NCBI GenBank assembly: GCA_025356815.1
Contig: JANXQL010000088.1
Span: 1 to 64,000, forward strand
DNA from: Pseudomonadota bacterium
Lineage (GTDB): Bacteria; Pseudomonadota; Gammaproteobacteria; Steroidobacterales; Steroidobacteraceae
Direction: 5' to 3'
DNA: 64,000 nt
In this document: one piece after another, positions 31,646 through 41,792 of the stretch
Numbering within the stretch: position 1 is the first letter of the stretch
How the letters are laid out: each line of letters begins with the position of its first letter
Translations under genes and position numbers: made by a program
Notes under the pieces: model-generated
Seen by the model: the letters and a program-made list of their open reading frames with translations, nothing else
Told to the model about the DNA's origin: nothing
Database searches by the model: none

Positions 31646-33565
31646 ATGCAACGCCCGCCCCAAGGGCCGTATGCCGGACTTGCGATACTGCTCGCCAGTG
31701 CGTTGCTCGCGTGGGTTGCACAGGCGGCCGCGCCTGCGGCGGAGGTCACCGACCATGTGGCCGCCGCGCAGCGCTGGGAACGCGCGGCGGGGACGGGCGC
31801 CGCGGCGGCGGCACCGCTCGCGCAGGCGGCGCGGCAGTGGCTACTCGCGCACCGCGTCGCGGAGGCGGAGCGCGTCGCCGCGCGCCTGGTCCGGCTCGAA
31901 CGGCTCGATCCGCGCTCCCCGGCAGGAACTGCGCGCGGCCTGGCGGTCGCCGAGGTGGCCCTGGCCGCGGCCCAGCCGGAACGCACGCTCGCCGCGCTGC
32001 GCGCCTTGGGCGAACCGCCGCCGGCGGGCGCCGAGGCGCAGGTGCTGCTGCTGCGCGGGCAGGCGTACCTGATGTCCGGTCGGATACCCGAGGGCGTCCG
32101 CGCACTGGTGGCGCGCGAGCGCTACCTCGCGCCCGCCGCGCTTGCCGGCGCGCGGCACCTGCTGTGGGATGCGCTGGCCGAGGCGAGCGCACGGGGGCAG
32201 GACATCAGCGTCCCGCGCGGCGCCGACGCCATCGTCGGCGGCTGGCTGGAGCTTGCCCGCGCCGCCAGACACGGGTCCGGCCCGCCAGCCCGTCGTGAAC
32301 AGGTCAGCGCCTGGCGGAACCGCTATCCTGCACATCCCGCCGCCGCACTGATCGCCGACGCCATGCCGGATCAAGCCGTCCCTGCCGCTCCCCCACCGCC
32401 CGGCGCGATCGACGCGACAAGGACTCCTGCGCGGCCTGCGACCGGCGCCCGCGAGCCTGTCGTGGCGGCGCCCCCGCCGGCGCGCAACACCACGCAGATC
32501 GCTCTCTTGGTGCCGCTCAGCGGCCGCCTGTCCGAAGCCGGCGAGGCGCTTCGCGACGGCTTCATGTCGGCGTATTTCCAGCAGGACGAGTCAACGCGAC
32601 CGACGGTGCGGATCTACGACACTGCCGCAGACCCCGCCGGCGCCTACCGCCGGGCCGCGGACGAAGGCGCCGGCTTCGTGATTGGGCCGCTCGGCAAGGA
32701 AAACGTGCTCGCCGTGCGCGCTGTTGCCGACGGCAAGGTGCAGGTACTTGCGCTGAACGTGCTGCCGGACGGCGAGGCCGCGCCGCGGCGCTTCTACCAG
32801 TTCGCCCTGTCGCCCGAAGACGAGGCCCGTCAGGTAGCGGAACGGTTGCTGGCGGAGGGCAAGCGCACAGGCGTCGCGCTGGTCGCCGCGGGCGAATGGG
32901 GCGACCGCGTGGCGGGGGCGTTCCGAGCCGCGTTCACGGCAGGCGGCGGGCATCTAGTGACCAGCCTGACCTTCGGCGCCTCGACCACCGATTTCTCGGA
33001 CACGCTCGTACCATTGTTGGGCTTCGAGGACAGCCAGCGGCGCTACAAGACGATCGCCGCCCTCGTCGGCGGCTCGCTGCAGTTCAATCCGCGCCGCCGC
33101 GACGACCTCGAGTTCGTATTCTTCGGCGGCCAGCCGGTGCATGGACGGCTGGTGCGTCAGCAACTCAAGTTCTACTACGCCGGCGACCTGCCGGTGTATT
33201 CGCTGTCGGACGTCTACGAACTGAACCCGGCGGCGAACCAGGACCTGCAGGGCGTCGCGTTTGTCGACATGCCGTGGATGACCGCAGACACGCCGGCGCT
33301 GACCGAGCTGCGCGCGAACGTCGCGCAGCTATGGCCGACGACCGCGCGGCGCTGGGGGCGCCTGTTCTCGATGGGGCATGACGCCGCGCTGCTGGTCGCC
33401 GAGCTGCGTCGGAGCGGCCTGCCGATCACTGAGCCGATCGCCGGACTCACGGGCAGGCTGACCGTGGATGCCGGCGGCCGCGTGCACCGCACGCTCGAGT
33501 GGGCACGTATCGGTAGCGATGGCCTGCCGCACCCACTGACGGCCGACGACGCGAGCGAACCCTAG
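31646..33565 (+). CDS. LpoA/LppC-like penicillin-binding protein activator
   Basis: Homologue of LpoA, the outer-membrane lipoprotein that activates PBP1A. The 639-residue product has a signal-like N-terminus (LAILLASALLAWVAQAAA), an alpha-helical TPR-like N-domain (~40-235) and a Pro/Ala linker. The C-terminal domain has a type 1 periplasmic-binding-protein fold, beginning TTQIALLVPLSGRLSEAGEALRDGF and containing FVIGPLGKENV. A GGAGGGAG ribosome site supports the start at 31646. No Cys occurs in the first 40 residues, so there is no lipobox; it should be secreted or left anchored at the inner membrane, unlike E. coli LpoA. yraN and diaA, which usually follow, are absent. A TATACT at 31585-31590 could be its -10, but no -35 is visible. 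Confidence 0.85.
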   Translation: MQRPPQGPYAGLAILLASALLAWVAQAAAPAAEVTDHVAAAQRWERAAGTGAAAAAPLAQAARQWLLAHRVAEAERVAARLVRLERLDPRSPAGTARGLAVAEVALAAAQPERTLAALRALGEPPPAGAEAQVLLLRGQAYLMSGRIPEGVRALVARERYLAPAALAGARHLLWDALAEASARGQDISVPRGADAIVGGWLELARAARHGSGPPARREQVSAWRNRYPAHPAAALIADAMPDQAVPAAPPPPGAIDATRTPARPATGAREPVVAAPPPARNTTQIALLVPLSGRLSEAGEALRDGFMSAYFQQDESTRPTVRIYDTAADPAGAYRRAADEGAGFVIGPLGKENVLAVRAVADGKVQVLALNVLPDGEAAPRRFYQFALSPEDEARQVAERLLAEGKRTGVALVAAGEWGDRVAGAFRAAFTAGGGHLVTSLTFGASTTDFSDTLVPLLGFEDSQRRYKTIAALVGGSLQFNPRRRDDLEFVFFGGQPVHGRLVRQQLKFYYAGDLPVYSLSDVYELNPAANQDLQGVAFVDMPWMTADTPALTELRANVAQLWPTTARRWGRLFSMGHDAALLVAELRRSGLPITEPIAGLTGRLTVDAGGRVHRTLEWARIGSDGLPHPLTADDASEP

Positions 33566-34182
33566 CCCCGCGAAGCGCACCCGAACACGATGCAGAGGTT
33601 GTTCGCTGGCAGCCGCTCGACGCGCCTGCGTTCGAACCCGTGTTCCGCCGCCAGCGCGCTGACCTCGCCCAGCTCCCGCACGCCCCAGGTAGGATCACGC
33701 GCTCGCAGCGAATCGTCGAACTGCGCGTTCGACGGCGCCGTGTGCCGGCCTTCCTCGCGGTAGGGTCCATAGAGGATCAACAGGCCCGCGCCACCCGGCG
33801 CGAGCACCGCCGCCGCGCCGTTGGTCAGCGCGCGGGTCGCCGACCACGGCGCGATGTGGATCATGTTGATGCACAGCACCGCGTCGATGCGCGCGCCTGC
33901 CGGCCAGGGTCCGCGCTCGACATCGAGCACCAAAGGTGCGAGCACGTTGGCGCGCGGCGCCTGCGCGAGGTGCGCAGCGAGCGAGTCACGACGCACCGCA
34001 TCCGCCTCCGAGGGCTGCCACGTCACCCCCGACAGGCTGGCCGCGAAATGCAGCACGTGCTGGCCGGTGCCGGACGCGACCTCGAGCACGCACGCGCGGG
34101 GCGGCAGCGTGGCGGCGAGGAACGCGAGGATAGGCTCCTTGTTGCGCTCGGCGGCGGCCGACAGCGGCGGTGGAAGGCTCAT
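33562..34182 (-). CDS. DUF938 family SAM-dependent methyltransferase-like protein
   Basis: The 206-residue product belongs to the DUF938 family. It begins PPPLSAAAERNKEPILAFLA, then has the SAM-binding glycine loop VLEVASGTGQHVLHFA, LCINMIHIAPWSATRAL, LILYGPYREEG, the SNAQFDDSLRARDPTWGVRE block, and NLCIVFGC at the end. A methyltransferase fold is clear; the substrate is unknown. It is convergent with the LpoA-like gene and both stops share one CTAG. It may be cotranscribed with sspB, 37 bases upstream. Confidence 0.85.
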   Translation of the reverse strand: MSLPPPLSAAAERNKEPILAFLAATLPPRACVLEVASGTGQHVLHFAASLSGVTWQPSEADAVRRDSLAAHLAQAPRANVLAPLVLDVERGPWPAGARIDAVLCINMIHIAPWSATRALTNGAAAVLAPGGAGLLILYGPYREEGRHTAPSNAQFDDSLRARDPTWGVRELGEVSALAAEHGFERRRVERLPANNLCIVFGCASRG

Positions 34183-34219
34183 TGGCGGTGCCAGGCGGCG
34201 CGACGCGCGCGGCGCAGCG

Positions 34220-34642
34220 CTACTTGACGACCTTCAGCTGTGGGCGGCGCGGCGGCTCATCGCCGCGGGTCGGCTTGGACGGTCCGTCGGGGGGCGCCGG
34301 CGGTGCGGGACCTTCCTCCTCGTCGGCGAAGATCATTCCCTGTCCGGTCTCGCGCGCGTAGATGCCGAGGACCGCGTGCACCGGGATCTGGATGTCGAAG
34401 GCAACCCCGCCAAAACGAGCGCCGAAGCCTATCCAGTCGTTCTTGATCAGCAGGCCGGAGGTCGCCTCGTAGCCGGCGTTGAGGACGATCTTGCCGTCCC
34501 GCACGTACTGGCGAGGTACGGCCACGCCCTCCACGCCGGCGTCGACCACCAGATGCGGCGTCTGGCCGTTGTCGGTCATCCACTCGTGCATCGCTCGTAT
34601 CAGGTACGGGCGGCGCGACGTGGGTGGAACATCGGCTGGCAT
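34220..34642 (-). CDS. sspB: SspB, ClpXP adaptor
   Basis: Adaptor that delivers ssrA-tagged and some other substrates to ClpXP. The 140-residue product has the folded domain starting SRRPYLIRAMHEWMTDNGQTPHLVVDA and including LLIKNDWIGFGARFGGVAFDIQIPV. An acidic/proline-rich flexible linker (EEEGPAPPAPPDGPS) leads to the ClpX-binding tail RRPQLKVVK. The gene follows petC by 23 bases. The partner sspA, usually between petC and sspB, is missing here. Confidence 0.94.
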   Translation of the reverse strand: MPADVPPTSRRPYLIRAMHEWMTDNGQTPHLVVDAGVEGVAVPRQYVRDGKIVLNAGYEATSGLLIKNDWIGFGARFGGVAFDIQIPVHAVLGIYARETGQGMIFADEEEGPAPPAPPDGPSKPTRGDEPPRRPQLKVVK

Positions 34643-34665
34643 GGCGGAGCGGGCGCGAGCCCGGC

Positions 34666-35409
34666 TCAGTGGACGTCCTTCCAGTACTCTTTGTAGAGCA
34701 GGTACGCGAATGCCGTGAACATCAGCAGGAACAGCGTCACCCAGATGCCGAGATCCTTGCGCTTGGCTTCGATCGGCTCGCCGATGTACTGCAGGAAGTT
34801 CACGGTGTCGCGCACGAACTCGTCGTACTGCGCCGGGGTCAGCGTGCCCTTGTCGGCCAGCTCAAACCTCTCGAACTCGCCCTTACCAGCGCTGCCCTCG
34901 GTCGCCTTGTAGACGATCGTCTGCACGCCCTGCAGATCGGCGAGGACGTGCGGCATCGCAGTGCCCGGCAGCACGGTGTTGTTGGCACCCGTCGGCCGTG
35001 ACGGATCGCGGTAGAAGCTGCGCAGGAACGCATAGATGTAGTCGGAGCCGCGCGCACGCGCCATCAGCGACAGGTCGGGCGGCGCGTTGCCGAACCACTT
35101 CTTGCCATCGTCCGCCGCTAGCGCGCTGCGAATCGTCTCGAACGGCTTGTCCGAGGTGAACATCAGGTTCTTCTTCATCTCCGGCTCGGGGATGTTGAGG
35201 TCCGCCGCCACCCGGTTGTAGCGGACGAACTTCGCCGAGTGGCAACCCGAGCAGTAGTTCATGAAGTTGCGTGCGCCACGCTGCAGCGAGGCGATGTTGC
35301 GCACGTCGTTACCGGCAGGCTCGAACGCGCCCTCGCTCGCGAGTACCGCCAGCGGCAGGGCGAGCAGGGTGACGGCGACCAGCGCCGACGCCAGCTTCTT
35401 AATGGGCAT
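34666..35409 (-). CDS. petC: Cytochrome c1 of the bc1 complex
   Basis: Membrane-anchored c-type cytochrome that passes electrons from the Rieske protein to soluble cytochrome c. The 247-residue product has a Sec signal (ending LAVLASE), the haem-binding motif C53-S-G-C56-H57, and a Met ligand candidate in LPGTAMPH. A single C-terminal membrane anchor (LGIWVTLFLLMFTAFAYLLY, ~220-240) is followed by a basic KEYWKDVH tail. The start overlaps the petB end by 11 bases. Confidence 0.96.
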   Translation of the reverse strand: MPIKKLASALVAVTLLALPLAVLASEGAFEPAGNDVRNIASLQRGARNFMNYCSGCHSAKFVRYNRVAADLNIPEPEMKKNLMFTSDKPFETIRSALAADDGKKWFGNAPPDLSLMARARGSDYIYAFLRSFYRDPSRPTGANNTVLPGTAMPHVLADLQGVQTIVYKATEGSAGKGEFERFELADKGTLTPAQYDEFVRDTVNFLQYIGEPIEAKRKDLGIWVTLFLLMFTAFAYLLYKEYWKDVH

Positions 35410-36661
35410 GGTAGGTCACCCTCTCCGGGACGGGCTTCGTCTTGTCGACGCGCGAGTACCACGGCATCAGCAGGAAGAACGCAAAGTACACGGCCGTGAA
35501 CGTGCGGCTTAGCAGCAGCAGCGTCGGCGACGGCGGCTTCATGCCGCAGTACGCCAGCACGGCGAACGAAACGGCGAACAGCGCCAGCGCCAGCTTCGAG
35601 ATCGGGCCCTTGTAGCGGATCGAGTTCACCGGCGAGCGGTCGAGCCAGGGCAGGAACACCAACAGCGCGATCGCGCCGAACATCACGATGACGCCCCAAA
35701 CCTGCGTGCCGAGGAACGAGGGCACGGCGCGGAGCATCGCGTAGAAGGGCGTGAAATACCAAACCGGCGCGATGTGCGGCGGGGTCTGCATCGGGTTCGC
35801 CTGCTCGAAGTTCGGGCCCTCGAGGAACAGGCCGCCGAACGTCGGCGCGAAGAACACGATGCCGCAGAACATCAGCAGGAACATGCCCAGACCGAAGGTG
35901 TCCTTGACGGTCATGTACGGATGGAACCGCACGCCATCGACCGGGTGGCCGTCCGGACCCTTGATCTTCTTGATCTCGACGCCGTCGGGATTGCTCGAGC
36001 CGACCTCGTGCAGGGCGAGGATGTGCGCGACGACCAGGAACACGAGAATCAGCGGGATCGCGATGACATGCAGCGCGAAGAACCGATTCAGGGTGATGTC
36101 GGAGATGAAGTAGTCGCCCTTGATCCACTCGGCCAGCGAGTCGCCGATCACCGGGATCGTGCCGAACAGCGAGACGATCACCTGCGCGCCCCAGTAGGAC
36201 ATGTTGCCCCACGGCAGCAGGTAGCCCATGAAGGCCTCCGCCATCAGGCACAGGTAGATCAGCATGCCGAAGATCCACAGCAGTTCACGCGGCGAACGGT
36301 ACGACCCGTACATCAGCGCGCGGAACATGTGCAGGTAGACGACGATGAAGAACGCCGAAGCGCCGGTCGAGTGCAGGTAGCGGATCAGCCAGCCCCACTC
36401 CACGTCGCGCATGATGTATTCGACCGAGGCGAAGGCCTCGGCCGCGGACGGCTTGTAGTTCATCGTCAGGAAGATGCCGGTGACCAGCTGGATCACGAGC
36501 ACGACGAGGCTCAACACACCGAACAGGTACCAGAAATTGAAGTTCTTCGGCGCGTAGTACTCGGTGACATGCTCTTTGAGCATCTTGTCGAGCGGGAAGC
36601 GCGCGTTGATCCAGCCCCAAAGCCCGGCGGCCTGGGCGCTCCCGTAATTCTCAGTCCCCAT
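35399..36661 (-). CDS. petB: Cytochrome b of the bc1 complex
   Basis: Integral di-haem subunit that holds the Qo and Qi quinone sites. The 420-residue product has eight or more membrane helices. Haem-ligand His residues lie in YLHSTGASAFFIVVYLHMFRAL and in the helix with FFALHVIAIPLILVFLVVAHILALHEVG. The Qo-site segment PPHIAPVWYFTPFYAMLRA corresponds to the PEWY region (here PVWY). It lies between petA and petC in one operon. Confidence 0.96.
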   Translation of the reverse strand: MGTENYGSAQAAGLWGWINARFPLDKMLKEHVTEYYAPKNFNFWYLFGVLSLVVLVIQLVTGIFLTMNYKPSAAEAFASVEYIMRDVEWGWLIRYLHSTGASAFFIVVYLHMFRALMYGSYRSPRELLWIFGMLIYLCLMAEAFMGYLLPWGNMSYWGAQVIVSLFGTIPVIGDSLAEWIKGDYFISDITLNRFFALHVIAIPLILVFLVVAHILALHEVGSSNPDGVEIKKIKGPDGHPVDGVRFHPYMTVKDTFGLGMFLLMFCGIVFFAPTFGGLFLEGPNFEQANPMQTPPHIAPVWYFTPFYAMLRAVPSFLGTQVWGVIVMFGAIALLVFLPWLDRSPVNSIRYKGPISKLALALFAVSFAVLAYCGMKPPSPTLLLLSRTFTAVYFAFFLLMPWYSRVDKTKPVPERVTYHAH

Positions 36662-36689
36662 CTATAGGCTCCTTGCGCGGTGCGGCCGG

Positions 36690-37283
36690 TCAGGCCGACT
36701 GCGTGCTGTCGCTGCCGACCAGGATGCGGCCGTCGGTCACGAACGTGTACGGCGGCACGGCCAGGTTCGCCGGCGCGGGAACGCCCTTGAACACACGACC
36801 CGACAGATCGAACTTCGAGCCGTGGCAGGGGCAGTAGAAACCGCCCGGCCAGTCGGCGGAGACGGTCACATCGGCCGCCTCGAACTTCGGCATCGGCGCG
36901 CAGCCGAGGTGCGTGCACACGCCCAGCACCACCAGGTACTCGGGCTTGAGCGCACGCGCATCGTTCTTGGCATAGGCCGGCTGCACCGAGCCGTCCGAGG
37001 CCGGGTCGAGCAGAAAGGGCGTCGCCTTCTCCAGCTGCTTGAGCATCTCGGGCGTACGGCGCAACACCCAGACCGGCTTGCCGCGCCATTCGACCTTCAA
37101 CATCGAGCCCGGCTCGAGCTTGCTGACGTCGATCTCAATCGGCGCTCCCAATGCCTTGGCGCGCGCGCTCGGCTTCCAGCTCGCCAGGAACGGCGTCGCC
37201 ACGAATACCACGCCGACGGCGCCGGTGAGTGACGTCGCTGCCGTGAGAAGGCGGCGTCGGCCCTGATCAACCTCTTCGCTCAT
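36690..37283 (-). CDS. petA: Rieske iron-sulfur subunit of the bc1 complex
   Basis: 2Fe-2S protein that oxidises quinol at the Qo site. The 197-residue product has a twin-arginine-type N-terminus (QGRRRLLTAATSL) followed by one membrane helix that stays as an anchor. The Rieske domain carries C123-T-H125-L-G-C128 and C151-P-C-H154-G-S, giving all four cluster ligands and the disulfide pair. It is the first gene of petABC, with a 185-base divergent gap to the DegS-like protease. Confidence 0.97.
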   Translation of the reverse strand: MSEEVDQGRRRLLTAATSLTGAVGVVFVATPFLASWKPSARAKALGAPIEIDVSKLEPGSMLKVEWRGKPVWVLRRTPEMLKQLEKATPFLLDPASDGSVQPAYAKNDARALKPEYLVVLGVCTHLGCAPMPKFEAADVTVSADWPGGFYCPCHGSKFDLSGRVFKGVPAPANLAVPPYTFVTDGRILVGSDSTQSA

Positions 37284-37397
37284 GCACTACCCCTATGGAT
37301 ACCCGATCGAGCTCCGCACTGTGCCCGCCCCCGGCCACACGAGACACGCGCAACAGCGCGCGCTGACTGGAGGTTTCGCGGATTCGAGGGATTGCGC

Positions 37398-37403
37398 ATT
37401 ATA
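37398..37403 (-). promoter_or_regulatory. Candidate -10 element for petABC
   Basis: TATAAT on the minus strand, 115 bases upstream of petA in the petA-degS gap. The -35 region (17 bases upstream) is not consensus, so activation by a regulator is possible. I see no other named signal in the 37284-37468 gap. Confidence 0.4.
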
Positions 37404-37468
37404 CACATCGCATCGCGGCACGCAGCCGCCAGACGACACCTGCCACCAGCCGCCTTTCGGGGGTCCCC

Positions 37469-38632
37469 TTGTCGCGCCTGACTCGCCTGGTTCGATTCCT
37501 CTCGCCCTGGATCGCCCTTGGGCTCGCCGGCGCCCTGCTGGCGGTCTACCTGCGACCGGCGCTGCTGCCAGGGCGCGATTCGACAGTCGCCCTGGTGCCG
37601 GCCCCGCTTCCCATCGCCCGCCCGGTGCTGACCTCCCTGCCGGCCGCGCCGCCCTTGCCGGCCGCGCGCGGCAGTGCAGGCTACGCGGACGCGCTCGTCC
37701 GGGTCGCGCCGGCGGTGGTCAACATTTCCACGCGCAAGGTGGTGGTGGAGCGGCGCTTCCCGGACCTGTCGTCCTGGTTCGCGCCGGATTCGCTCGGCTA
37801 CCGCCAGCGCGAGGAGCTCAGCCGCGGCTCGGGCGTGATCCTGGACACCGCCGGCCACATCGCCACGAACTACCACGTGATCAAGGGCGTGCAGGAGATC
37901 GTCGTGCAACTGGTCGACGGCCGCTCGGCCAAGGCGACGCTCGTTGGCACGGACCCGGAGACCGACCTTGCCATCCTGAAGATCGGCCTCGACCACCTGC
38001 CGGTCATGCCGCTGGGTCGTTCCGACCAGCTGCGTGTCGGTGATATCGTCCTCGCCATCGGCTTTCCGCTGGGCCTGGGCCAGACCGTCACGCAGGGCAT
38101 CTGCAGCGCGACCGGGCGCTCGCAGCTGGGCCTTGCGATGCTCGAGAACTTCATCCAGACGGACGCGGCGATCAACCCCGGCAACTCCGGCGGCGCGCTG
38201 GTCAACGCCGAGGGCGAACTGGTCGGGATCAATACCGCGATCCTCAGCCACGAGCAGGGGGTCGAGGGGATCGGCTTCGCGATCCCGGTCAACCTCGTGC
38301 GCGGCGTCGCGCAGGAGATCCAGTCCAAGGGGCGGGTCGTGCGCGGCTGGTCCGGGCTGGGATTGTACGATCTGACCGACGATGCCGGCCGGCCGGCGCA
38401 GGGGGTCGAGGTGGCGGGCTTCTATCCGGGCAGCCCAGGGGCCGCGATCGGCCTGCGCCCCGGCGACGTTCTGACCGAACTCGACGGCCAGCCAATCACC
38501 GGTCGCCAGGACTTCCTTGGCCGGATCGCCCGCAAGACGCCCGGCGGCACCGTGCAGCTCAAGGGCATGCGGCCCGGTGCGGGGCGCTTCGATACCAAGA
38601 TGCCCGTGGTTCAGCGCCCGATCGAGCGCTGA
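37469..38632 (+). CDS. DegS-like membrane-anchored trypsin-family serine protease with one PDZ domain
   Basis: HtrA-family protease, probably the sensor protease that starts the sigma-E envelope-stress cascade by cutting RseA. The 387-residue product has an N-terminal membrane anchor ([16 protein letters not shown], ~13-28). The protease domain has His136 (NYHVI), Asp166 (TDLAIL) and Ser240 (GNSGGAL). A single C-terminal PDZ domain follows (~288-370), with GLGLYDL as the carboxylate loop and [11 protein letters not shown]. The start appears to be TTG at 37471-adjacent codon 37469. One PDZ and an uncleaved anchor fit DegS better than DegP. Position next to petABC and murA is common in gammaproteobacteria. 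Confidence 0.9.
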   Translation: MSRLTRLVRFLSPWIALGLAGALLAVYLRPALLPGRDSTVALVPAPLPIARPVLTSLPAAPPLPAARGSAGYADALVRVAPAVVNISTRKVVVERRFPDLSSWFAPDSLGYRQREELSRGSGVILDTAGHIATNYHVIKGVQEIVVQLVDGRSAKATLVGTDPETDLAILKIGLDHLPVMPLGRSDQLRVGDIVLAIGFPLGLGQTVTQGICSATGRSQLGLAMLENFIQTDAAINPGNSGGALVNAEGELVGINTAILSHEQGVEGIGFAIPVNLVRGVAQEIQSKGRVVRGWSGLGLYDLTDDAGRPAQGVEVAGFYPGSPGAAIGLRPGDVLTELDGQPITGRQDFLGRIARKTPGGTVQLKGMRPGAGRFDTKMPVVQRPIER

Positions 38633-38640
38633 CGCCGGCG

Positions 38641-39909
<1,269 letters not shown>

Positions 39910-40155
39910 CTAGCGCCCGGCCTGGGCAGCCCATTCCTCGGGCGTCAGGGCCTGGATCGACAGCGCGTGGATCTCGCGTCCGACGGCCTCGCCGAGCGTC
40001 GCGTAGACCAGCTGGTGGCGCTGCAGGGGTCGTTTGCCGGCGAACTGGGGCGCGACCACGACCGCCTCGAAGTGGGTGTTGTCGTCGGAACGGACCTGGG
40101 CGCGGCTGCCCGGCAGCCCGGCGGCGATCTGCTGTTCGATCAGGAGGGGGTTCAT
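39910..40155 (-). CDS. ibaG: IbaG/YrbA, BolA-family protein
   Basis: Small BolA-family protein; members bind 2Fe-2S clusters together with monothiol glutaredoxins. The 81-residue product has the BolA core with VRSDDNTHFEAVVVAPQFAGKRPLQRHQLVYATLGE, including the conserved His in KRPLQRHQLVY, and ends HALSIQALTPEEW. A GGAGGGGG ribosome site precedes the ATG at 40155. It sits directly upstream of murA as in E. coli. Confidence 0.93.
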   Translation of the reverse strand: MNPLLIEQQIAAGLPGSRAQVRSDDNTHFEAVVVAPQFAGKRPLQRHQLVYATLGEAVGREIHALSIQALTPEEWAAQAGR

Positions 40156-40305
40156 CGCGACTCTCGCTTGCGGGGCCCAGCGCCAGTCGCGCCGTGCGCG
40201 AGTGTAGTGAATCGGCCCGGGCGGGAACAGCGCCGGCGCCGGTGATGCGCCGGCAGCGTGGGTAAATTGCTATCATGCACGCACCCTTACAGCAGAGGTC
40301 CGCGC
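40156..40305. other. Divergent gap ibaG-kdsD with a perfect 8-bp hairpin
   Basis: An inverted repeat GCCGGCGC/GCGCCGGC (40232-40239 with 40247-40254, 7-base loop) lies between the two divergent genes. TATCAT at 40271-40276 could be a -10 for kdsD, but there is no -35. Confidence 0.35.
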
Positions 40306-41310
40306 ATGGCGACGCCGGCGCAGCCTGCCCCCGCCCCCCTGACCGACGTCGAGCTGATCGAGCTTGGCCGGGTCGCATTGAACATCGAGGCCGCGGCGGT
40401 GAGTACCCTCGCGGGCCGCCTCGGGCCCCAATTCGCGCTCGCCTGCCGCGCCTGCCTCGCCTGCCGAGGACGAGTGGTCGTGATCGGCATGGGCAAGAGC
40501 GGTCACGTGGGCAACAAGATCGCCTCGACCCTCGCCAGCACCGGCACGCCCGCCTTCTTCGTCCATCCGGCCGAGGCTGTCCATGGCGATCTGGGGATGA
40601 TCACGCATCAGGACCTGGTGCTGGCGCTGTCCAACTCGGGCGAGACCGCCGAGGTACTGGCGCTGGTGCCGGTGCTCAAGCGTCTGGGCGTGCCGATGGT
40701 CGCGCTGACCGGCAATCCGGCCTCCTCGCTCGCCCGCACCGCCGATGTGCATCTGGACGTGAGCGTACCGGCCGAAGCCTGTCCGCTGAACCTCGCGCCG
40801 ACCGCGAGCACCACCGCGACGCTTGCGATGGGCGACGCGCTGGCCGTTGCACTGTTGCGGCTGCGTGGCTTCACCGAGGAAGATTTTGCGCGATCGCATC
40901 CCGGCGGCAGCCTCGGTCGCCGCCTGCTGCTGCATGTCGAGGACGTCATGCACGTCGGCGCCGAAATTCCCGCGGTGGGTCCCGACGCGACCGTTTCCGC
41001 CGGCCTGCTCGAGATGAGCCGCAAGGGACTCGGCATGACCGGCATCGTCGACGAGGCTGGCCGACTACTTGGCGTGTTTACCGACGGCGACCTGCGCCGC
41101 GCCCTCGATCGGCGCATCGACGTGCACGAGACGCCGATGCGCGAGGTCATGACCGCACCGTGCCGTTCGATCGGTCCACGTGAGCTTGCGGTCGAGGCAG
41201 TGTTGTTGATGGAGCGCCACCGGATCACCGCGCTGGTCGTGGTCGATGACAGCGCAACCGTCGTTGGCGCGCTGAACGTGCACGACCTGCTGCGCGCGGG
41301 AGTCATGTGA
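40306..41310 (+). CDS. kdsD: KdsD, D-arabinose 5-phosphate isomerase
   Basis: Interconverts ribulose 5-phosphate and arabinose 5-phosphate for Kdo synthesis. The 334-residue product has an N-terminal SIS domain (~45-185) with VVVIGMGKSGHVGNKIASTLASTGTPAFFVHPAE and LALSNSGETAEV, and HPGGSLGRRL before the linker. A pair of CBS domains follows (~210-330). The ATG at 40306 has an AGAGG ribosome site; a 16-codon upstream extension is not family-like. It is the first gene of the Kdo/Lpt operon and its stop overlaps kdsC. Confidence 0.95.
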   Translation: MATPAQPAPAPLTDVELIELGRVALNIEAAAVSTLAGRLGPQFALACRACLACRGRVVVIGMGKSGHVGNKIASTLASTGTPAFFVHPAEAVHGDLGMITHQDLVLALSNSGETAEVLALVPVLKRLGVPMVALTGNPASSLARTADVHLDVSVPAEACPLNLAPTASTTATLAMGDALAVALLRLRGFTEEDFARSHPGGSLGRRLLLHVEDVMHVGAEIPAVGPDATVSAGLLEMSRKGLGMTGIVDEAGRLLGVFTDGDLRRALDRRIDVHETPMREVMTAPCRSIGPRELAVEAVLLMERHRITALVVVDDSATVVGALNVHDLLRAGVM

Positions 41311-41792
41311 TGGACGAACTGGCGATGCAGGTTCGCCTGCTGGTCCTCGACGTCGATGGCGTGATGACCGACGGCCGGCTGTGGTTCGGTCCCGACGGCG
41401 AGGTCATGAAGGCCTTCCACGTGCGCGACGGCGTAGGCATCAAGGCGGTGCTGGGTGCCGGCATCGAGGTGGCGATCATTTCCGGCCGTCGCTCCGCCGC
41501 CGTCGAGCGCCGCGCTGCCGAGCTCGGCATCCGCCACGTGCGTCAGGGCTGCGACAACAAGGCGCTGGCGCTGCGCGAGCTGCTCGCCGAACTGGATATC
41601 GGTGCCAAACAAGCCGCCTGCGTCGTCGATGACACGCCGGACCTGCCGATGATGGCGATCGTGGCATTCCCGATCGCGGTGGCCGACGCGCACCCGGACG
41701 TGATCGCCGCTGCCCGCCACGTGACGGGCGCGGCAGGTGGGCACGGCGCAGTCCGCGAGGCCTGCGACATGCTGCTCGACGGGCGCACGTGA
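41310..41792 (+). CDS. kdsC: KdsC, Kdo 8-phosphate phosphatase
   Basis: HAD-superfamily phosphatase that releases Kdo from Kdo 8-phosphate. The 160-residue product has motif I LLVLDVDGVMTDG, the HVRDGVGIKAVLGAGIEVAIISGR region with motif II Ser, and the late VVDDTPDLPMM acidic motif. Its size without a cap domain fits KdsC. The ATG at 41310 has GGGAG seven bases upstream; a GTG at 41307 is the alternative. It overlaps kdsD and lptC. Confidence 0.94.
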   Translation: MDELAMQVRLLVLDVDGVMTDGRLWFGPDGEVMKAFHVRDGVGIKAVLGAGIEVAIISGRRSAAVERRAAELGIRHVRQGCDNKALALRELLAELDIGAKQAACVVDDTPDLPMMAIVAFPIAVADAHPDVIAAARHVTGAAGGHGAVREACDMLLDGRT

